64,000 nucleotides of DNA. Origin: Pseudonocardia sediminis. Its GTDB lineage: Bacteria > Actinomycetota > Actinomycetes > Mycobacteriales > Pseudonocardiaceae. Numbering within the stretch: position 1 is the first letter of the stretch; the number at the start of each line of letters is the position of its first letter. The notes beneath the pieces are model-generated. The model saw only the letters and a program-made list of their open reading frames with translations. It was not told where the DNA came from and searched no databases. The position numbers and the translations under genes are program-made. Positions 16,201-23,854 of this stretch are shown here, in pieces. The stretch lies in contig NZ_SHKL01000001.1 of assembly GCF_004217185.1 (NCBI RefSeq), positions 2,974,001 through 3,038,000 on the forward strand, written 5' to 3'.

Positions 16201-18480
16201 TCATGTGAGGTCCTCTCGTGGCCGGGGGGAGTCCGGCGTCGGGGTGCGGTGACCGAGGAACTCCTCGACGACCGGGGCGAGGCGTTCCGGCGCGGCCACG
16301 AGGTCGATGTGGCCTCCGCGGTAGACGTGGAGGCGCGCTCCGGGGATGAGGGTGGTCATGATGTGGGCGTTGGCGAGCGGGATGATCGGGTCGTCGTCGC
16401 CGGCGAGGACGAGGGTCGGCTGCCGCAGCCGGGGCAGGAACGCCAGGCTCGTCCACCCGGCACCGGCCAGCAGCTGGCACGCGTAGCCCCGCCACGATCC
16501 GCCGCGGCTGTGCCGGCGCATGATCGCGACGACGCGTTCGGGGTCGTCTCGTGCGACGCCGCCGTAGATTCCGGGGGCGACGCGGCGGAGGAACCCGGGA
16601 TCGAGGTGGCGGCGCGGTGTCGCCATCGTGGCGAGGACACCGGGCCCGGCGGGAACCATCAGCGATCCCGTGCCGGTGGCGACGAGCACCAACCTCCGGC
16701 ACCGGTCACCGGCCGTGTGCGCGAACTGCTGGGCCACCGCTCCGCCCCAGGAGATGCCCAGTACGTCGACACGCTCGTGGCCGAGCGTGTCGAGCAGTCC
16801 CGTCATGGCGAGCGCCAGGCCACGCATCCGGTAGGGCCGGCCGGGCAGCGGCGACCCACCGGCTCCGGGCGGGTCGAAGCGTACGACCGTGACAGCCGGG
16901 TCGCCGACGTCCTCGCCGGCCTGGAAGGACGACCGGGGGTTGCCCGGGGGATTGACGGTCGCAGCGATGTGGCCGCCGGTCGACAGCACGAACCGGGTCG
17001 TCCCGCCGAACAGCCCCGCACTGCGGTAACAGCTCTGCCACGGGCAGATGTGGTCGGTTGCCCCGGCGACCACGTAGCCGTCGACGTCGATGTCCGACAG
17101 GTCCACCGGTCGGCCCGACATGGTCGCCGTACCGGGGGAGACCAGGGCGTTGGTCAGGGCGAGCTCGATGAAGTCGCGGTGCAGGCCGGCGGCCATGCGC
17201 GTGGTGTCGGCGTTCCAGAACAGGATGTCGAAGCGGGCCGGGTCACGGCCCAGCAGGTAGTTGTTGACCCAGTAGCTCCACACGAGGTCATCGGGCTTCA
17301 GCCAGGCGAACACCTCGGCCAGCGTCCGTCCGTCGAGGTAGCCGCGTGCCCGGGAGGCCGCCACGGCGGCCTTCGCGGTCGTGTCGTCGACCAGCGCCGC
17401 GCCCACTCCGGCCCGGGTCTGGTCGAGGACGCAGACGGCGACGGCGAATCCGGCGACCTTGCCGAGCTGCCCGCGGTGCGCCAGCGCCGCCAGCGTTATC
17501 GACTGCAAGGTGCCCCCGGAGCAGAAGCCCAGCAGGGTGGCCGCGTCGGCGCCGGTGACGGCGAGTGCGGCGTCGAGAGCATCCTCGATCGCCCGGCCGT
17601 AGGTGTCGAGATCCCACTCGCGGTGCCGGGCGTCGGGGTTCCGCCAGGAGACCACGAGCACCTGTTGGCCGCCCTGGACGAGGAACTCCGCGAGGCTCCG
17701 ACCGGGCGCGAGGTCGACCAGGTAGTACTTGTTGATCACTGGCGGCACGACGAGGACCGGCCTGGTCGCCACCGTCGCCGTCTGCGGGGCGTACCGGATG
17801 AGCTCGAACGTCTCGGTCCGCAGGACGACGGCCCCCGGGGTGACGGCCAGGTCGACGCCGACCTCGTACGCGTCGGGTCGCACCATCGCCGGGATCCGGG
17901 GCGCGCTGACCAGATCGGTGACGAGGTTGCGCAGCCCGGTGACGATGCTGCCGCCGCCCGAGTCGATCACCGCTTTCCACGCGGACGGGTTGACCAGCGG
18001 GTTGTTGCTGGGAGCGAGGCCGGCGATCACGTTGTCGACGGCGAGCTCGAGCCGGGTGCGGTCGCGCCAGTCCAGCCCGGCGTCCGCGAGCAGTGCCCGG
18101 GCGCTGCCGCCCGCGGCCAGATAGGCCTGCACGATGCGCCGCAACACCGGGTTGGAGCTCCAGGCCGGGTCGGTGAAGCGCCGGTCCCGTTTCGCCGATG
18201 TGCGCGTCGAGCGGCCCACGGCGACCTCGGCGAGCTCGGCGGTGAGCTCGCGTGTGCGGCTGGCGACCGCGCCGGGCCGCCGGAGGAGGCGGCCGGCCAG
18301 GCGTGCGCCGGACCCCACGGGTATCAGCCGGTGCCCGGGCCCGAGGGCGCCGTCGACCATCAGCGTGTCCAGTGCGGCCGCGTTGTCGGCCCCGTCCGTG
18401 CCGGCCGGTGTGACGACCCCGGACGTGGGGACATCCGGTCCGGCGGTCGTCGCGTCGTCCGGTCTCGGGCCCTTTCTCAC
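16201..18480 (-). CDS. phaC-phaZ: Fused PHA synthase (class I-like) and intracellular PHA depolymerase, both truncated at the junction
   Basis: One 759-residue frame joins two enzymes. Residues 1 to about 520 are a PHA synthase: lipase-like box GFCSGG with Cys320, Asp476 in ATDHICPW, and His504 in TGGHIAA, numbering close to the Ralstonia enzyme (319/480/508). Residues about 530-750 match an intracellular medium-chain/aromatic PHA depolymerase: RFDPPGAGGSP, Ser577 in GISWGG, Asp697 in GDDDPIIP and His724 in GGHIDL. The synthase normally continues about 80 residues past its His, and the depolymerase normally begins with about 50 residues holding its oxyanion-hole strand; both are missing. The triads survive, but folding of either half is uncertain. 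The GTG start overlaps the stop of the synthetase gene as GTGA. A true deletion fusion and an assembly error both remain possible. Confidence 0.8.
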   Translation of the reverse strand: MRKGPRPDDATTAGPDVPTSGVVTPAGTDGADNAAALDTLMVDGALGPGHRLIPVGSGARLAGRLLRRPGAVASRTRELTAELAEVAVGRSTRTSAKRDRRFTDPAWSSNPVLRRIVQAYLAAGGSARALLADAGLDWRDRTRLELAVDNVIAGLAPSNNPLVNPSAWKAVIDSGGGSIVTGLRNLVTDLVSAPRIPAMVRPDAYEVGVDLAVTPGAVVLRTETFELIRYAPQTATVATRPVLVVPPVINKYYLVDLAPGRSLAEFLVQGGQQVLVVSWRNPDARHREWDLDTYGRAIEDALDAALAVTGADAATLLGFCSGGTLQSITLAALAHRGQLGKVAGFAVAVCVLDQTRAGVGAALVDDTTAKAAVAASRARGYLDGRTLAEVFAWLKPDDLVWSYWVNNYLLGRDPARFDILFWNADTTRMAAGLHRDFIELALTNALVSPGTATMSGRPVDLSDIDVDGYVVAGATDHICPWQSCYRSAGLFGGTTRFVLSTGGHIAATVNPPGNPRSSFQAGEDVGDPAVTVVRFDPPGAGGSPLPGRPYRMRGLALAMTGLLDTLGHERVDVLGISWGGAVAQQFAHTAGDRCRRLVLVATGTGSLMVPAGPGVLATMATPRRHLDPGFLRRVAPGIYGGVARDDPERVVAIMRRHSRGGSWRGYACQLLAGAGWTSLAFLPRLRQPTLVLAGDDDPIIPLANAHIMTTLIPGARLHVYRGGHIDLVAAPERLAPVVEEFLGHRTPTPDSPRPREDLT

Positions 18481-19966
18481 GACCGTGCCCCGGCCGGGAC
18501 GACGACGTCGCGGCGAAGGATCTTGCCGGTCGGCCCCTTGGGCAGCTCGTCGACGACCCAGACCCGGCGCGGGTACTTGTACGCCGCGACGCGGGCCCGG
18601 ACGAACTCGCGGATCTCGGCGGGATCGGCGTCGGCGCACAGTGCCACCGCTGCGCCGATCTCCTCACCGAGCTCGGGGTGCGGGATGGCGACGACGGCCG
18701 CCTCGCTCACGGCGGGATGCTGGTGGAGCACCTCCTCGATCTCGCGCGGGTACACGTTGAACCCGCCGCGGATGATCAGCTCCTTCTTGCGGTCGACGAG
18801 GAAGTAGTAGCCGTCGGCGTCCTTGCGGGCGAGGTCGCCGGTGCGGAACCAGCCGTCGGGGATCGCCTCGGCCGTCGCCGCGGGGAGACCGTGGTAGCCG
18901 CGCATGACGTTGTGCCCGCGGATCGCGATCTCGCCGATCTCGTCGCCGCCGACCTCCCGGCCCGTGTCGTCGAGCAGCCGCATCTCCACCCCGCTCACCG
19001 GCGTCCCGACCGATCCGGCCTTACGGGGGCGGCCGGGATGGTTGAACGACGCGACCGGTGAGGTCTCCGACAGCCCGTAACCCTCCAGGACGGGCGCGCC
19101 GTAGGCGGCCTCGAAGTCCTCGAGGACCTGGACGGGAAGTGCCGAGGCGCCGGAGATGCAGAGCCGCAGCGTCGAGGTGTCGGCGGACCCGGCCGGCTGC
19201 CGCAGCAGCGCGGAGTACATCGTCGGCACACCCGAGAACACGGTGACCCCGTCCCGTTCCATCACCGACAGGGCCGACGCCGCATCGAAGGGGGAGAGCA
19301 GGGAGAGGCAGGCGCCGCTGCACACCGCCGCGTTCATGACGCAGGACTGACCGAACGCGTGGAACAGCGGGAGACATCCCAGCAGCACGTCCTCGTGCCC
19401 CAGCAGGAGCAGGGTCGTCGCGCTGACCGATGCGTTGTGCCGCAGGTTGGAGTGCGTGAGCTGGGCGCCCTTCGGGTGCCCGGTGGTCCCCGAGGTGTAG
19501 AGCAGGACGGCGACGTCGTCGTCGGCGCGGTGCACGAGCCACGAGACGGGCCGGGGCCCGGTGAACAGGGCGGGGGACTCCTCGTCGACCTCGACGAGCT
19601 CGACGCCCGCGGCGCGGGCGGCCGCGGCGGCGTGCGGACCCGACGCCGGGCCGGCGAACAGCACCGTGGCACCGGAGTCCGCCAGGTTGTAGGCGACCTC
19701 GCGCTCCTTGAGCAACGGGTTCATCGGCACGACGACCGCTCCGGCCCGCAGGATCCCGTAGTAGAGGACGGGGAACTCGGGGATGTTGGCATCATCAGCC
19801 CCACCGGAGGGCCGGGACCCACTCCCCGGGAGACGAGCAGGGCGGTGACCCGGGCCGACGCCTCGTCGAGCTCGGCGTAGGTCAGGACCCGCCCGTCGTG
19901 GCGGACGGCGGGTCGGGTGGGGTACTGGGCTGCGGCCTCGGACAGCAGCATGGCGAGGCTGGTCAT
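18477..19966 (-). pseudogene. Acyl-CoA synthetase of the PHA locus, broken by a one-base frameshift
   Basis: An AMP-forming acyl-CoA ligase (ANL superfamily) of about 497 residues if restored. The ATG at 19966 has a GGAG upstream and encodes a good N-terminus (TSLAMLLSEAAAQYPTRPAV). At about 19788 the codons run ATG ATG CC-AAC ATC CCC GAG TTC: one base is missing from the Pro codon, and the family sequence (PN[IV]PEFPVLYYG) continues only in the next frame. Downstream motifs are intact: LLYTSGTTGHPKG (ATP/AMP loop), GYGLSET, GWFRTGDL and the lysine of PKGPTGKILRR. The enzyme would supply acyl-CoA to the PHA synthase that overlaps its end. A sequencing error cannot be excluded. Confidence 0.8.
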
Positions 19967-20029
19967 GGCTGCTCCGTCGGTGTTCGGGGGCATCCTGTGG
20001 TGCTGCCCCAGCCTGCTGGCCGTGCGTCG

Positions 20030-20068
20030 ATATCCGAACGTGCGCCGGAACAACGTCGCAATATCCGA
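20030..20068. promoter_or_regulatory. Paired ATATCCGA direct repeats in the divergent PHA/pucR promoter region
   Basis: Two copies of ATATCCGA start at 20030 and 20061, 31 bp apart (about three helical turns), inside the 137-bp gap between the acyl-CoA synthetase and the PucR-type regulator. The first copy lies within a TCGATATCC palindrome. The AT-rich octamer stands out against the GC-rich background and is a good candidate site for the adjacent regulator. Confidence 0.45.
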
Positions 20069-20103
20069 TTTGTCCCCCCGCACAACCGGTCTACGGTGCG
20101 GGC

Positions 20104-21321
20104 ATGAGTCCGCCGAGGTCGGCACAACACCAGGCTGTCGCCACGCAGATCGCCGCGGGCGTCCAGGCGGACATGGCCTCGCTGCTCGACCGGGTCGTCC
20201 GGCGGATCCGTCGCGAGGTTCCGTCCTACGGCCGGACCGACATCGTCGGCATCGACGAGCTCCGCTCCTCGGTCGCCGACAACGTCGACCACATCATCAA
20301 GGGGCTGACCGGCGCGGACCCTTCCGATCTCCGGGCTCCGCGCGCCACAGGACGAGCCCGGGCGGCCCAGGGGGCACCGCTCGTCGAGATGCTCTCGGCC
20401 TACCGCGTGGGGTTCGCCGAGGTGTGCTCCGGACTCGTCGCCACCGCCCGCGCACTGCCCGGCGCTCCGGACGACGTCCTCGTCGCCCTGGGCGGCCCGC
20501 TGTTCGCGCTCTTCAACGAGTACTGCGACGCGGCCATCGTCGCCTACCGCGACGAGGCGCAGCAGATGGTCCGCGCCCACGAACGCGAGAGGGCCGTGCT
20601 GGTCGAGGCGATCCTGACCGGCCCGGCCGGCGCCGGGCCCCTCTGGGACGTCGCGCATGCCCTGCGACTCCCGCTCGACGGTGCCTTCATGATCGTCGCG
20701 GCGCGCGCGGACCTGGGCCACGACCCGATGCCCCGGGTGGAGTCCGCGCTCGCTGTGCACGACATCAGATCGGTCTGGCGCCTGGAGACCGATCTGGGCA
20801 TCGGCGTGCTGTCCCTGACCGACCGCAGTCGTGAGCAGTCGGCGCTGGCCGTCCTGGACAAGCACGCCGGCGGGCCGGTCGGGGTGAGTCCGGTCTTCGG
20901 CGAGCTCAGCCAGGCCGCCTGGGGGCTACGACTCGCCCGCCTCGCCCTGGAAGGCCGGCCGGACGGTGGCGTCGGTGTCGAGCAGTTCCGTGACCGTCCG
21001 TTGAACTTTCTGCTGGCGGCAGCACCGCACGCCGCACTCGAGACGGCCCGGGTGGTGCTCGGCGGCCTTCTCGCTCTGCCGCCCGACGACCGGGATCTCC
21101 TCCTCACCACGTTCGAGACGTGGGTCGACGCCGGTGGGTCGGCGCAGGAGGCCAGCACGGTCCTGTTCTGCCATCCCAACACCGTTCGCTACCGCCTTCG
21201 GCGGCTCGAGTCCGAGACCGGCCGGCGCATGACCCATCCCGCCGACGCGGCCGAGCTCGTCGCCGCGGCCCGCGCGTGGTCGCAACTACCGCATTCGACG
21301 ACGGACCTCGGGTCTCGATGA
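20104..21321 (+). CDS. PucR/CdaR-type transcriptional activator
   Basis: The 405-residue protein ends in a PucR C-terminal helix-turn-helix (TTFETWVDAGGSAQEASTVL, then FCHPNTVRYRLRRLE). A RsbRD/GGDEF-like middle region precedes it and the N-terminal 150 residues are helical. No membrane segment is seen. Such regulators sense small metabolites and activate nearby catabolic genes. It is divergent from the acyl-CoA synthetase/phaC-phaZ unit, so control of PHA metabolism is the likely role (inference from position and the repeats between them). Confidence 0.85.
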   Translation: MSPPRSAQHQAVATQIAAGVQADMASLLDRVVRRIRREVPSYGRTDIVGIDELRSSVADNVDHIIKGLTGADPSDLRAPRATGRARAAQGAPLVEMLSAYRVGFAEVCSGLVATARALPGAPDDVLVALGGPLFALFNEYCDAAIVAYRDEAQQMVRAHERERAVLVEAILTGPAGAGPLWDVAHALRLPLDGAFMIVAARADLGHDPMPRVESALAVHDIRSVWRLETDLGIGVLSLTDRSREQSALAVLDKHAGGPVGVSPVFGELSQAAWGLRLARLALEGRPDGGVGVEQFRDRPLNFLLAAAPHAALETARVVLGGLLALPPDDRDLLLTTFETWVDAGGSAQEASTVLFCHPNTVRYRLRRLESETGRRMTHPADAAELVAAARAWSQLPHSTTDLGSR

Positions 21322-21409
21322 CGGCGGCGACAGGGCTGCGCCACGGCCGCCGGCTCGGCGTGGTCCTCCCCGCGGCACATCGCGAGCGGCGAGCTGGCAC
21401 CCTGCTCCC

Positions 21410-21598
21410 ATGAGCGACGAGCAATGGTTCTACTGCCTGGTGCACAAGACGGTCGAGCCCGGTGCGGGCTGCCGGGCCGCGGACCGTCTGGGGCCCTACC
21501 CGGACAAGGAGACCGCCGCGCGGGCACTCGAGATCGCGCGCGAGCGGACCGAGGCGCAGGACAAGGCCGACCGCGAGTGGAACCAGGGGAAGGGCTGA
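21410..21598 (+). CDS. Small conserved SPOR-like actinobacterial protein
   Basis: A 62-residue acidic protein with the pattern WFYCLVHKTVEPGAGC followed by RLGPYPDKETAARALEIA. The strand-helix layout and the wording -GPY-xx-xxA-xxAL resemble a single SPOR-type fold, and closely similar short proteins are common in mycobacteria and pseudonocardiae (family memory). Two Cys residues (9 and 21) could bond or bind metal. Its function is unknown. The gene ends 7 bp before the end of the convergent hypothetical gene. Confidence 0.7.
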   Translation: MSDEQWFYCLVHKTVEPGAGCRAADRLGPYPDKETAARALEIARERTEAQDKADREWNQGKG

Positions 21599-21605
21599 CC
21601 CGGGG

Positions 21606-21974
21606 TCACTCCGGGGTGGTGGCCAGCTCGTCGAGGTCGTCGGGGGTCAGCCCGTAGATGCTGTCCTCGGCGAACGAGGAGTACTGCAGGTTCAGGCGCA
21701 GCCGGGTGTCCTGCGCGGCCTCCTGCAGGCGCGCGGACATCGCCGGGTCCTCCTGCTCGACGATCCACGCCGCCTGCAGCTGGAAGCCCAGCTCCTCCTC
21801 CAGCGCGACGATCACGGTGCGGATGGCGCCGATCAGGGCGGTGCGGTCGCCGCGGCCCTCGGCGGTCGCCGTCATCTGGGCGAAGGCCGCGTCGCGGGCG
21901 TCCAGGTAGCGCCGGTGCGCGATCCGTCCGCGGTGGTCGAGCCGCGCGAGCCGGGTCGCCAGGAACACGTCCAT
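21606..21974 (-). CDS. Hypothetical protein, helical, 122 residues
   Basis: I do not recognise this family. The ATG at 21974 has GGAGG eight bases upstream, a strong signal that it is real. The product is predicted mostly helical: ATRLARLDHRGRIAHRRYLDA, then RTVIVALEEELGFQLQAAWIV, and an acidic C-terminus (LTPDDLDELATTPE). No membrane helix, signal peptide or Cys motif is present. It is divergent from the SDR gene, with 63 bp between the starts. Confidence 0.6.
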   Translation of the reverse strand: MDVFLATRLARLDHRGRIAHRRYLDARDAAFAQMTATAEGRGDRTALIGAIRTVIVALEEELGFQLQAAWIVEQEDPAMSARLQEAAQDTRLRLNLQYSSFAEDSIYGLTPDDLDELATTPE

Positions 21975-22037
21975 CAGGGCCTCCTCGTGATCGCCACGTG
22001 ACCGTAGCGGTCCCACGGCGCCGTCGCGCGTGGCAGG

Positions 22038-22817
22038 GTGATCGTCGTGGTCGACGCAGATGTCGCAGGAGACGCGGGACGGGTCGTGGTGGTCACCGGC
22101 GGGAGCCGGGGGATGGGCCGGGAGATGTGCCGCGGGTTCGCGGCACAGGGCGACCGGGTGGTCGTCGCCAGCCGCAAGGCACCGGCCTGCGAGGCGCTCG
22201 CGGCGCAGCTGCGCGACGAGTTCGGCGCGACCGCGCTCGGTGTCGGCGCCCACGTGGGCCGCTGGGCGGACTGCGACGCCCTGGTCGACCGGGTCCTCGA
22301 CGAGTTCGGGCGGATCGACGTGCTGGTCAACAACGCCGGGATGTCGCCGCTCTACCCCTCGCTCGACGAGGTCACCGAGGAGCTGTTCGACAAGGTCATC
22401 GCCGTCAACCTGCGTGGTGCGTTCCGGCTGGGCTCGCGCGTCGGGAAGCTGATGGCCGACGGCGACGGCGGGTCGATCGTCAACATCTCCAGCATCGCCG
22501 CCGTCGAGCCGAGCCCGGTCGAGCTGCCCTACGCCACCGCCAAGGCCGGGCTCAACGCGCTGACCGTCGGCCTGGCCCGCGCCTACGCGCCAAAGGTCCG
22601 GGTCAACACGGTCATGCCGGGGCCGTTCCGCACCGACATCGCGGAGAACTGGCCGCCGGAGGTCCTGCAGCGCTTCGAGGACGGCACGATCCCGCTGCGC
22701 CGGGTCGGCGAGGCCGACGAGATCGTCGGCGCCGTGCTGTACCTGACGGGACCGACCGCGTCGTACACCACCGGCTCCACCATCAAGATCGACGGAGGCC
22801 TCGCGTGGTCGACGTGA
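22038..22817 (+). CDS. Short-chain dehydrogenase/reductase
   Basis: A 259-residue classical SDR: the NAD(P) loop TGGSRGMG near residue 20, VLVNNAGM, the Ser of NISSIAA, and the catalytic YxxxK in YATAKAG. The C-terminus TTGSTIKIDGG is the common FabG-like ending. It overlaps the following phosphotransferase-like gene, so the two act together. Pairs like this are frequent in actinobacterial acyl-CoA and xenobiotic catabolism; the substrate is unknown. The GTG at 22038 is the first possible start; a GTG at 22050 would remove four residues. Confidence 0.87.
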   Translation: MIVVVDADVAGDAGRVVVVTGGSRGMGREMCRGFAAQGDRVVVASRKAPACEALAAQLRDEFGATALGVGAHVGRWADCDALVDRVLDEFGRIDVLVNNAGMSPLYPSLDEVTEELFDKVIAVNLRGAFRLGSRVGKLMADGDGGSIVNISSIAAVEPSPVELPYATAKAGLNALTVGLARAYAPKVRVNTVMPGPFRTDIAENWPPEVLQRFEDGTIPLRRVGEADEIVGAVLYLTGPTASYTTGSTIKIDGGLAWST

Positions 22818-23854
22818 CCGAGCTGGTCGACACCGATGCCCTCGCCTCCTGGCTGCGCACGCAGGGGATGGACGGGGAGATCACCGAGGTGACCCCGCTC
22901 GCCGGCGGGACCCAGAACGTCGTGGTGCGCGTCGTCGTCGACGGCCGCCGTCTGGTGCTGCGACGCCCACCGGCGCACCCGCGCCCGAACTCCGACCGCA
23001 CGATCGCCCGGGAGATCACCGTCCTGGGCGCGCTGGCCGGCTCCGACGTGCCGCACCCGGAGCTGGTCGCCGGGTGCACCGACACCGGCGTGCTCGGCGT
23101 CGTGTTCTACCTGATGACCGACGTCGACGGGCTCAACCCGGGCGAGGCGGTCAGCCCGGAGCAGGAGGCGTCGGAGCAGCTGCGCCACGGCGGTGCCCTG
23201 GACATGGCACGGGCGGCGGCCCGGCTCGGCAGGCTCGACCCGCACGCGATCGGGCTCGGGGAGCTGCAACGCCCGGGCAGCTTCCTGGAACGTCAGGTCC
23301 CGCAGTGGACCAAGCACCTCGCGAGCTACGACGAGGTGCCCGACTACGAGTCCGGGACGCTGCCGGACGTCGACCTGGTCGCGGACTGGCTGGAGCAGCA
23401 CCGACCGCCGGACGCCGCACCGGGCGTCGTGCACGGCGACCTGCACCTGAACAACGTGATGCTGCACCGCACCGAGCCCCGGGTCGCGGCCGTCATCGAC
23501 TGGGAGATGTGCACCGTCGGCGACCCGCTGCTCGACCTCGGCTGGCTGATGGTCACCTGGCCCGAGGAGCCGATCGGGATGAGCGCCGGGCCGGCGCTCT
23601 CGGCGCTGGGCGGGCTGCCGACCCGCGCCGAGCTCGTCGCGGCCTATGCCGATGCCGGGGGCCGGGACACGTCCCGGATCGACTGGTACACCGCACTGGC
23701 CGGATTCAAGATGGGCATCGTCCTGGAGGGGACGCAGGCCCGCGCCGCGGCCGGCAAGGCCCCCGCCGAGATGGGGCGGAAGCTGCACGAGGCCGCGGTC
23801 GGTCTGCTGGGTCTCTCCGGCCGGATCGCCCGCGGGGAGTGGTCGATCTCCTAG
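22805..23854 (+). CDS. Aminoglycoside-phosphotransferase-fold (ACAD10/FadE-associated) kinase-like protein
   Basis: A 349-residue APH-fold protein. The Brenner-type catalytic loop is VVHGDLHLNNVM, the metal site is VIDWEMCTVGDPLLDLGW, and the N-lobe carries RLVLRRPP with the nucleotide-binding basic residues. Members of this clade sit beside acyl-CoA dehydrogenases and SDRs and are thought to phosphorylate hydroxyacyl intermediates rather than antibiotics (family knowledge). The GTG at 22805 is chosen because GGAGG lies six bases upstream; it overlaps the SDR stop by 13 bp. Its TAG stop shares the palindrome CTAG with the stop of the convergent P450. Confidence 0.85.
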   Translation: MVDVTELVDTDALASWLRTQGMDGEITEVTPLAGGTQNVVVRVVVDGRRLVLRRPPAHPRPNSDRTIAREITVLGALAGSDVPHPELVAGCTDTGVLGVVFYLMTDVDGLNPGEAVSPEQEASEQLRHGGALDMARAAARLGRLDPHAIGLGELQRPGSFLERQVPQWTKHLASYDEVPDYESGTLPDVDLVADWLEQHRPPDAAPGVVHGDLHLNNVMLHRTEPRVAAVIDWEMCTVGDPLLDLGWLMVTWPEEPIGMSAGPALSALGGLPTRAELVAAYADAGGRDTSRIDWYTALAGFKMGIVLEGTQARAAAGKAPAEMGRKLHEAAVGLLGLSGRIARGEWSIS

